DNA of 64,000 bases. Source: Pantoea cypripedii (GTDB lineage Bacteria; Pseudomonadota; Gammaproteobacteria; Enterobacterales; Enterobacteriaceae). The translations under genes and the position numbers were made by a program. This document shows, piece after piece, positions 59,992 to 64,000 of this stretch. The number at the start of each line of letters is the position of its first letter. Position 1 is the first letter of the stretch. The notes below the pieces were generated by a model that did not search any database, was not told the origin of the DNA, and saw only the letters and a program-made list of their open reading frames with translations. The stretch lies in assembly GCF_011395035.1 (NCBI RefSeq), contig NZ_CP024768.1, positions 2,207,286-2,271,285 on the forward strand, given 5' to 3'.

Positions 59992-60303
59992 GAGTTTCCT
60001 CTCTGGTTACACTGACCATCCCCGTGGGAGTTATTTCCATTGAGGGAACTCAAGAAAGAATTATTCAGGACAGATTTAAAAAGATTTATCCAGTGTGGGA
60101 AATACCCCCATCTGGAATAACCGCGCCAGAGGGCGAGAGAGAGCCGGATCAGCAAGGGCGGCAAGACCGCCGCCCTTCTATCCACCTGCGTTTCTCTCCC
60201 TTCCAGATATTCAGATAAGGCCGTCTAAGGCATTCGCTTTTACAATGCGGCCCCCCTCAATTGTGGCTCTCCCACATAGCAATAACCCTCAAGGAAAAAT
60301 CCA
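59992..60303. other. Leader region before the head genes
   Basis: About 310 bases without a gene. It holds the GC hairpin at 60154-60177. No consensus promoter is obvious; a weak TTGAGG near 60039 with a TTATTC box could serve. The AAGGAA before the ATG at 60304 is a proper ribosome site. Confidence 0.5.
60154..60177. repeat. GC-rich perfect 9-bp hairpin
   Basis: AAGGGCGGC, loop AAGACC, GCCGCCCTT. No T-run on the plus strand, so it is not a normal terminator. It has the rotational symmetry seen in cohesive-end sites and begins GGGCGGC, as lambda cosN does; similarity is short. Confidence 0.55.
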
Positions 60304-60675
60304 ATGAAAACCAGCATTTCATACCCTGTAACCCAGGGCGATGTCATTGTGGCTTATGCCTCATCATTATTTGACCGTACAGAAGTAACCGCGCCAAGCC
60401 TCCCGGCTGATGTGTATTGCGGCGATATTCTGGATAGTTCAACTTTCGCGCTGTACGACGCAGCAGCGGCGGATCCTGGTGTGCCATTTATCAACCTGTC
60501 CAACATGAGCGCAGACGGCAAACCTAAGACGCTGGTGATTGTGGATCGTCACGTTGTAGTGACTGACTTCGCTTTGCGTGCAAAAGACGCAGCAAGCAAG
60601 ACCGCCGCACTAACCCGCCTGACCGCTGACGGCTCAATCCGTCTGGCTGTTAACGCTGACTTCTACAACGCATAA
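60304..60675 (+). CDS. Putative head decoration protein
   Basis: A 123-residue protein with no named family that I can confirm. It lies directly before the capsid gene (18 bases apart), the place of lambda gpD, and is predicted mostly beta-structured with Thr, Val and Ala-rich strands (SADGKPKTLVIVDRHVVVTD). It ends in SIRLAVNADFYNA. lambda gpD is 110 residues and trimeric at head vertices. Structural relation is inferred from position and size. AAGGAA lies 8 bases upstream of the ATG. Confidence 0.5.
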   Translation: MKTSISYPVTQGDVIVAYASSLFDRTEVTAPSLPADVYCGDILDSSTFALYDAAAADPGVPFINLSNMSADGKPKTLVIVDRHVVVTDFALRAKDAASKTAALTRLTADGSIRLAVNADFYNA

Positions 60676-60693
60676 GAATAAGGACATCAAGAA

Positions 60694-61719
60694 ATGACAA
60701 TTAATTTCAAAGACTTTGAGAAATTAGATACAGTTGCAGCAATTAAATCAGCACCTCAAGCAAATTTCCTGCTGACTGATCTTAATCTGTTCCAGAACAG
60801 TAATTCTCTTAACCCGGTTGCTCAGGTTAATGACCTGGTAGAGAAGGCTGTAGATGAGCTGAAACAGGTTTCACGCTATGGCACTGATACAAACAGCATT
60901 TCTATGAGCAAGCCTGTTCTGCGTAGCCAGGAAATCCCAACTGTGCATACCTCAGCGGATGTTAAACCCGCAGACTGGCAGGGCCTGGTCAGTGCTCAGA
61001 ACCCCGATATTGGTGCAAGCATCACAGAAGTGATCGCACAGAAAGCAATCCGCATGCGTGATGCAAAACTGGAATATGTGGAAAAGGCGTTAGCTAAAGC
61101 ACTGTTTGAACAGAAAGCCGATGCAAGCAAAACGGATGATGGCGATTTGGACTTCAATAGCATCATGGGTGTTACACCACTTGATTTCGAGCTTGACGCC
61201 GCTATTGGCTCTTCAATCTATCAACAATTTGGTCGGATGAAGCGCCAGTTGGTAGCTCAGTATGGTGCGGCACGTTCCTATGTGGACCGTTTCTATATGT
61301 TCTGTTCTCCAGAACTGTATGACGCTATCGCGGGTCACGTAGAAGTCACCAGCCTGATTACCTCTAAAGTGGCTGAAGCCGCACGCGGCGCGCTGATTGC
61401 TGATAATACTTCCGGCTATGATTCGTTCACCATCGGTTCGACCACCTTCGTGTTGGCTGACGATGACCGCTACACCATCGCCGCCAACTCAGGTTTAATT
61501 GTTCCTAAATTTGGTGCAGCATCAGCCGATGTAAATGCCTTTAAAACAATTACTGGTCCATGCTCACGCAATCAGACGATCGCCACTAAAGGCGCTGTGT
61601 CTGACCTGTACCAGTGGATCAACACCGATAAGAACGGAATGATCGAGATTAACCAGGAGTTCTCAATGATTCCTCTGGTATTGCGTCCAAATTATATGAT
61701 GAATGTAACCATCGCATAA
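60694..61719 (+). CDS. Major capsid protein, lambda gpE-type
   Basis: A 341-residue protein, the same length as lambda gpE. The C-terminal part is alike: EINQEFSMIPLVLRP...NVTIA against lambda EFTMIQSAPLMLLADP...SVQLA, and a middle region FTIGSTTFVLADDDRYTIA fits the P-domain/E-loop layout of this fold. No prohead protease, scaffold or portal gene accompanies it in the window. AGGA lies 15 bases before the ATG. It forms a unit with the preceding gene, and a terminator follows. Identity rests on the C-terminal similarity and length, not on a search. Confidence 0.7.
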   Translation: MTINFKDFEKLDTVAAIKSAPQANFLLTDLNLFQNSNSLNPVAQVNDLVEKAVDELKQVSRYGTDTNSISMSKPVLRSQEIPTVHTSADVKPADWQGLVSAQNPDIGASITEVIAQKAIRMRDAKLEYVEKALAKALFEQKADASKTDDGDLDFNSIMGVTPLDFELDAAIGSSIYQQFGRMKRQLVAQYGAARSYVDRFYMFCSPELYDAIAGHVEVTSLITSKVAEAARGALIADNTSGYDSFTIGSTTFVLADDDRYTIAANSGLIVPKFGAASADVNAFKTITGPCSRNQTIATKGAVSDLYQWINTDKNGMIEINQEFSMIPLVLRPNYMMNVTIA

Positions 61720-61746
61720 CCGTTGCATAATCATGTAATGAAAATT

Positions 61747-61764
61747 CCCCCGGTTCGCCGGGGG
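61747..61764 (+). terminator. Hairpin after the capsid gene
   Basis: CCCCCGG, TTCG tetraloop, CCGGGGG, followed by TTATCC. 27 bases after the stop; stable UUCG-type loop, weak U-tract. Confidence 0.7.
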
Positions 61765-61828
61765 TTATCCGGGCATATCCATTTTAATTATTTGCGAAGG
61801 CTAATTCCCTTTGAGGCTAATTCCTTAT

Positions 61829-62020
61829 ATGAAAATTCAAATTAATATCCCTGGCATGAATGTTCCTGCTTTTGTTTCCTGCGATCCTGACGTCATCAAT
61901 CGTAAGTCTCTGTGTTCTTCACTGGGGCTGGATAATGTCACATTGTGCCGTCTGGAGAAAGCGATGGGATTCGAGCGGGCTTTACGCTATATGCTGGACA
62001 AGAAAGCGAAACGGACCTAA
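61829..62020 (+). CDS. Small helix-turn-helix protein B
   Basis: A 63-residue protein beginning MKIQINIPGMNVPAFVSCDP, with a helix-turn-helix centred on INRKSLCSSLGLDNVTLCRL and a basic end (LDKKAKRT). It aligns with the protein at 63764: both open with a beta-strand-like MKIQ/MRLQ and share INxxxLxxxLG-xxxxTL. The ATG at 61829 is preferred over an in-frame TTG at 61811. Likely an element-specific regulator or excisionase-like factor. It is downstream of the capsid gene, ended by a terminator. Confidence 0.6.
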   Translation: MKIQINIPGMNVPAFVSCDPDVINRKSLCSSLGLDNVTLCRLEKAMGFERALRYMLDKKAKRT

Positions 62021-62041
62021 ATATTCTAAAGTACAGATTTA

Positions 62042-62074
62042 AAGGGCTAGCCTTAACGGGCTGGCCCTTTTTGT
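62042..62074 (+). terminator. Terminator between protein B and the 216-residue gene
   Basis: AAGGGCTAGCC and GGCTGGCCCTT form an 11-bp stem with a single G-U-type change, then TTTTG. It serves the gene on the plus strand and borders the convergent 216-residue gene. Confidence 0.85.
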
Positions 62075-62083
62075 TTATATGAA

Positions 62084-62734
62084 TTAATGAATTTCAAAAA
62101 TCTCTGAAATTTTAAGTGATTTGATATCGTGGCTGGATTTTGAGGCTGCATCATATGCTTTCGAATAATTTTTGAACAGTTCCTCATAACTCTCAAAAAC
62201 ATGCTTATCAAGCGTCGAATGTTGCTGAAGTATTATTTCTCTGGTTTTTCTAAAAAAATCCACTGTCTGCTTAAAGAACTCATCATGCTCGATAATAAGT
62301 TTAAAAAAATCTATATGGCCTGCCCCGTCATAATATTTAGTTTTTACCGCTAGTGAACGCCTGATGCTATCTTTGAAGGATGAAAGCAACTCATAACTTA
62401 TGGCAGATTTTTCAGTAACAGCTTTATCTTCTTCATAAACCAAAAATTTAGTCGGATTAAGTTTATCGTGCAAGCCATACATACGGCACACAGTTTCATA
62501 CCCCGATAATGCCATGTTGTAAACCTTTAGATACTTACCAGAAAGCGCATGCAACTCATCAAACACATCATCGGCAGCTTTATTAGCTTTCGATGATATC
62601 CAGTTGTTTGCAGTTTTCACACCCCATAAAGCAGCAACCGCCATAATGGTATTAGCAATAGCTCCTACAACATCAGATGCACTTCCCCATTGAAAACTGC
62701 TTAACCAATCCCAGATCTTGCTTATAAGAAGCAT
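62084..62734 (-). CDS. Membrane-anchored protein of unknown function
   Basis: A 216-residue protein with one N-terminal membrane helix (ASDVVGAIANTIMAVAALWG, about residues 18-38) and a helical, charged soluble part. It begins MLLISKIWDWLSSFQWGSAS. AGGA precedes the ATG. No named family recognised. It could be a defence or superinfection-exclusion cargo protein, but nothing in the sequence shows it. Last gene of the leftward unit containing the DUF1493-type and 92-residue genes. Confidence 0.55.
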   Translation of the reverse strand: MLLISKIWDWLSSFQWGSASDVVGAIANTIMAVAALWGVKTANNWISSKANKAADDVFDELHALSGKYLKVYNMALSGYETVCRMYGLHDKLNPTKFLVYEEDKAVTEKSAISYELLSSFKDSIRRSLAVKTKYYDGAGHIDFFKLIIEHDEFFKQTVDFFRKTREIILQQHSTLDKHVFESYEELFKNYSKAYDAASKSSHDIKSLKISEIFEIH

Positions 62735-62753
62735 ATTTCATCCTGCGTCATAT

Positions 62754-63101
62754 CTAATCAAACAACCAACGCCCCGCCTCTGCTGACTCGATCAGCATAC
62801 GGAGGGTTAGCGGCTTTGGCTCGACTTGCTGGACCTTTTGTGACTTTGGACGCAGAAAATTAGGCAGGATACCTTTTTCATAAGGCCAATATGCAAGGAA
62901 GTTAAAATTACTGCTGTCAACATAAAAGCGCTGAAAGTAGTCCTGCATGATTTCGTCGCCTGTCTCTCTCGCCCAGGGATATTTATCGGTATTCAGGCTA
63001 GTATCAGGCGTTAAAACAGGTTTATCTTTTGCAAAGAGAGGCTTAGTGTTGTAGTTGGTTTCATACCACTCCATAATCTCATTTTCGATTTTCAGACTCA
63101 C
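62754..63101 (-). CDS. DUF1493-family protein
   Basis: A 115-residue protein that fits the DUF1493 pattern of enterobacteria: LTPDTSLNTDKYPWARETGD, YVDSSNFNFLAYWP, and a conserved C-terminal LTLRMLIESAEAGRWLF. The family is acyl-carrier-protein-like in fold and common on genomic islands; function is unknown. It starts at a GTG (63101) with AGGAG nearby, 16 bases after the 92-residue gene's end. The sequence LRMLIESA.AG.W is its most diagnostic part. Confidence 0.7.
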   Translation of the reverse strand: MSLKIENEIMEWYETNYNTKPLFAKDKPVLTPDTSLNTDKYPWARETGDEIMQDYFQRFYVDSSNFNFLAYWPYEKGILPNFLRPKSQKVQQVEPKPLTLRMLIESAEAGRWLFD

Positions 63102-63117
63102 CAGCAGTAATCTCCTG

Positions 63118-63396
63118 TCAGCTTCTACAATAAAAATTCAGATCGACAGGCTTACCTCCAACACTGATTTGCACACCTGCATTTATCAGCGCTTTTGCGT
63201 AATCCCGATAGTTTTCTTGTGATCTATTAGGAGAGTAATTATTAGGTAAAGAATCCTTAGGCTGGTCAGGGATTAAATTCAAATGGACCGCCAGATCCTT
63301 TATTATCTGTCTTGCCGGTTCCGAGTTGATGTCTTTCTCAAAGCATCTCTCAGTGACAGCATTCACGCCTTTACGTCTGTATGTATAAAGTATCAT
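63118..63396 (-). CDS. 92-residue protein upstream of the DUF1493 gene
   Basis: A 92-residue protein, MILYTYRRKGVNAVTERCFE at the start and an end INAGVQISVGGKPVDLNFYC. Not recognised. It is coupled by position to the DUF1493 gene and could be its partner. The ribosome site is weak (AGAGAG). The palindromes at 63464 and 63616 lie upstream. Confidence 0.5.
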   Translation of the reverse strand: MILYTYRRKGVNAVTERCFEKDINSEPARQIIKDLAVHLNLIPDQPKDSLPNNYSPNRSQENYRDYAKALINAGVQISVGGKPVDLNFYCRS

Positions 63397-63463
63397 TTTA
63401 TTCTCTCTGCGACCTTCCCATATCTAACATAAACCCCCTAGGGAAAAAGGCAATATGTGGATA

Positions 63464-63481
63464 ATGATTCAATTGAATCAT
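63464..63481. promoter_or_regulatory. 18-bp perfect palindrome
   Basis: ATGATTCAATTGAATCAT, perfectly self-complementary, 68 bases upstream of the 92-residue gene. Typical size and symmetry for a dimeric repressor; overlaps the DnaA-box copy by one base. Confidence 0.6.
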
Positions 63482-63740
63482 GTAACACAAGAAGGGATAC
63501 AAAAAGCACCTAAATCATGTGATACAGACTGATGATCACCAGAACAGGGATGATTTTAACTTGATGTTTTATATAGAAATTTTATTTAAGTTGACCGCCT
63601 TCCCAGGCGTCATAGTGAAAATAAAATATCTTTTATTTTCAATGATTTAAGTTGTGATTCGGGTGCTATTATACAGCCTTTTCACCACTGTGTAACCTCC
63701 TTTGTTGTCCATCAAGTTGTACAGTTATCCAGTCACAAAA

Positions 63741-63763
63741 AAAGCCGGGAAATAATCCCGGCT
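63741..63763 (-). terminator. Terminator of protein A
   Basis: AAGCCGGGA, TATT-type loop, TCCCGGCTT with T7 on the minus strand; directly after the 67-residue gene. Confidence 0.85.
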
Positions 63764-63967
63764 TTAGGTGTTGAGCTTCTTTTTTCGTTTCTCTGTCGCA
63801 GCTTCTCTGATCGCTGTCTCCAGCCCTTTGGCATTGATATGATCGAACAGTGTTGACCGTTTCATGCCAAGATAACGCGCCAGAGCCGAGAGATTGATGA
63901 TTGAATCGTCATCGCCCTTAATCGTGAGCACTGGCACAGAACCAACCCCAAGCAATTGTAATCTCAT
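63764..63967 (-). CDS. Small helix-turn-helix protein A
   Basis: A 67-residue protein with a helix-turn-helix (NLSALARYLGMKRSTLFDHI) and a basic C-terminus (TEKRKKKLNT). Its first 35 residues match protein B at 61829. AGGAAAGGAG precedes the ATG at 63967. Likely a transcriptional regulator. It is the last complete gene in the window; the region beyond is unseen. Confidence 0.65.
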   Translation of the reverse strand: MRLQLLGVGSVPVLTIKGDDDSIINLSALARYLGMKRSTLFDHINAKGLETAIREAATEKRKKKLNT

Positions 63968-64000
63968 GGTTTAATCTCCTTTCCTTTGCCTCGCCACCTT

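Larger units (their letters stand above)
63397..63763. other. Noncoding region with two palindromes
   Basis: About 370 bases with no gene. It holds an exact DnaA-box (TGTGGATAA, 63456-63464), the 18-bp perfect palindrome ATGATTCAATTGAATCAT (63464-63481), and an 11-bp-stem hairpin TGAAAATAAAA-TATC-TTTTATTTTCA (63616-63641). The AAGTTGA words near 63585 and 63647 repeat. Probably control of the 92-residue operon. Confidence 0.55.

Noticed and set aside
59849..60307. Several 60-70-residue frames upstream of the head genes
   Set aside because: They cross the terminator at 59965 and the hairpin at 60154, have no ribosome sites and no protein-like sequence.
61780..61828. Extended start of protein B at TTG 61811
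   Set aside because: ATG 61829 aligns with protein A and leaves a normal leader; the upstream part is a short repeat of GGCTAATTCC.

Overview
The window reads as chromosome of an enterobacterium of the Erwiniaceae type (Pantoea or Erwinia-like). The gene order tyrR-ycjFX-psp, sapABCDF-fabI, osmB-yciH-pyrF-lapBA-pgpB-ribA-acnA-cysB-topA-yciN-sohB-yciK-btuR-rluB is the enterobacterial one. Proteins closely resemble the E. coli versions in length and motifs, while an rpfF gene beside rpfR and the placing of cstA, kdgT and an araD-type gene differ from E. coli. Genus is an inference; no rRNA or tRNA marker lies here.

Region 1 (1-7.0 kb): 3'-truncated tyrR, then the leftward psp envelope-stress operon pspABCD-ycjXF behind a clear sigma54 promoter, and divergent pspF. 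Between pspF and sapA lie two items easily missed: an RNA gene with the RyhB core sequence and a Fur box at its promoter, and a 38-residue predicted membrane protein with its own promoter.

Region 2 (7.1-16.0 kb): sapABCDF peptide transporter, then an AT-richer two-gene insertion on the opposite strand (AAA ATPase plus HNH nuclease, Septu/PtuAB-like anti-phage architecture) separating sapF from fabI.

Region 3 (16-33 kb): accessory metabolism and signalling: a CMD/AhpD-fold protein, a LysR regulator, a DUF1275 membrane protein, a PTS EIICB permease, a YdeP-like molybdopterin oxidoreductase, RNase II, the pyruvate transporter cstA with its small partner gene, an RpfR (PAS-GGDEF-EAL)/RpfF pair for fatty-acid (DSF-type) quorum sensing, kdgT and an AraD-type epimerase.

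Region 4 (33-49.9 kb): conserved core genes, plus three very small genes between acnA and cysB (ymiC-like, yciX, ymiA).

Region 5 (49.9 kb to the window end): an integrated mobile element inserted upstream of rluB; its far end is outside the window. It has a large tyrosine recombinase, a leftward operon of DNA-binding and unknown proteins ending in a phage tail tape-measure protein, and a rightward pair resembling a lambda gpE-type major capsid protein and a head decoration protein. No portal, terminase, protease or other tail gene is visible in its 14 kb. Two noncoding stretches carry origin-like or operator-like structure: DnaA-box matches plus 23-bp-period repeats at 52.5-53.0 kb, and 20-bp and 33-bp-period repeats followed by a roughly 50-bp-period array of compensating hairpins at 58.7-59.2 kb. 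A strong promoter then a strong terminator bracket a possible 650-nt RNA before the capsid genes. The best reading is a phage satellite or phage-plasmid-like element that supplies its own head shell and tail ruler and takes the rest from a helper. This is the most likely undescribed system in the window.
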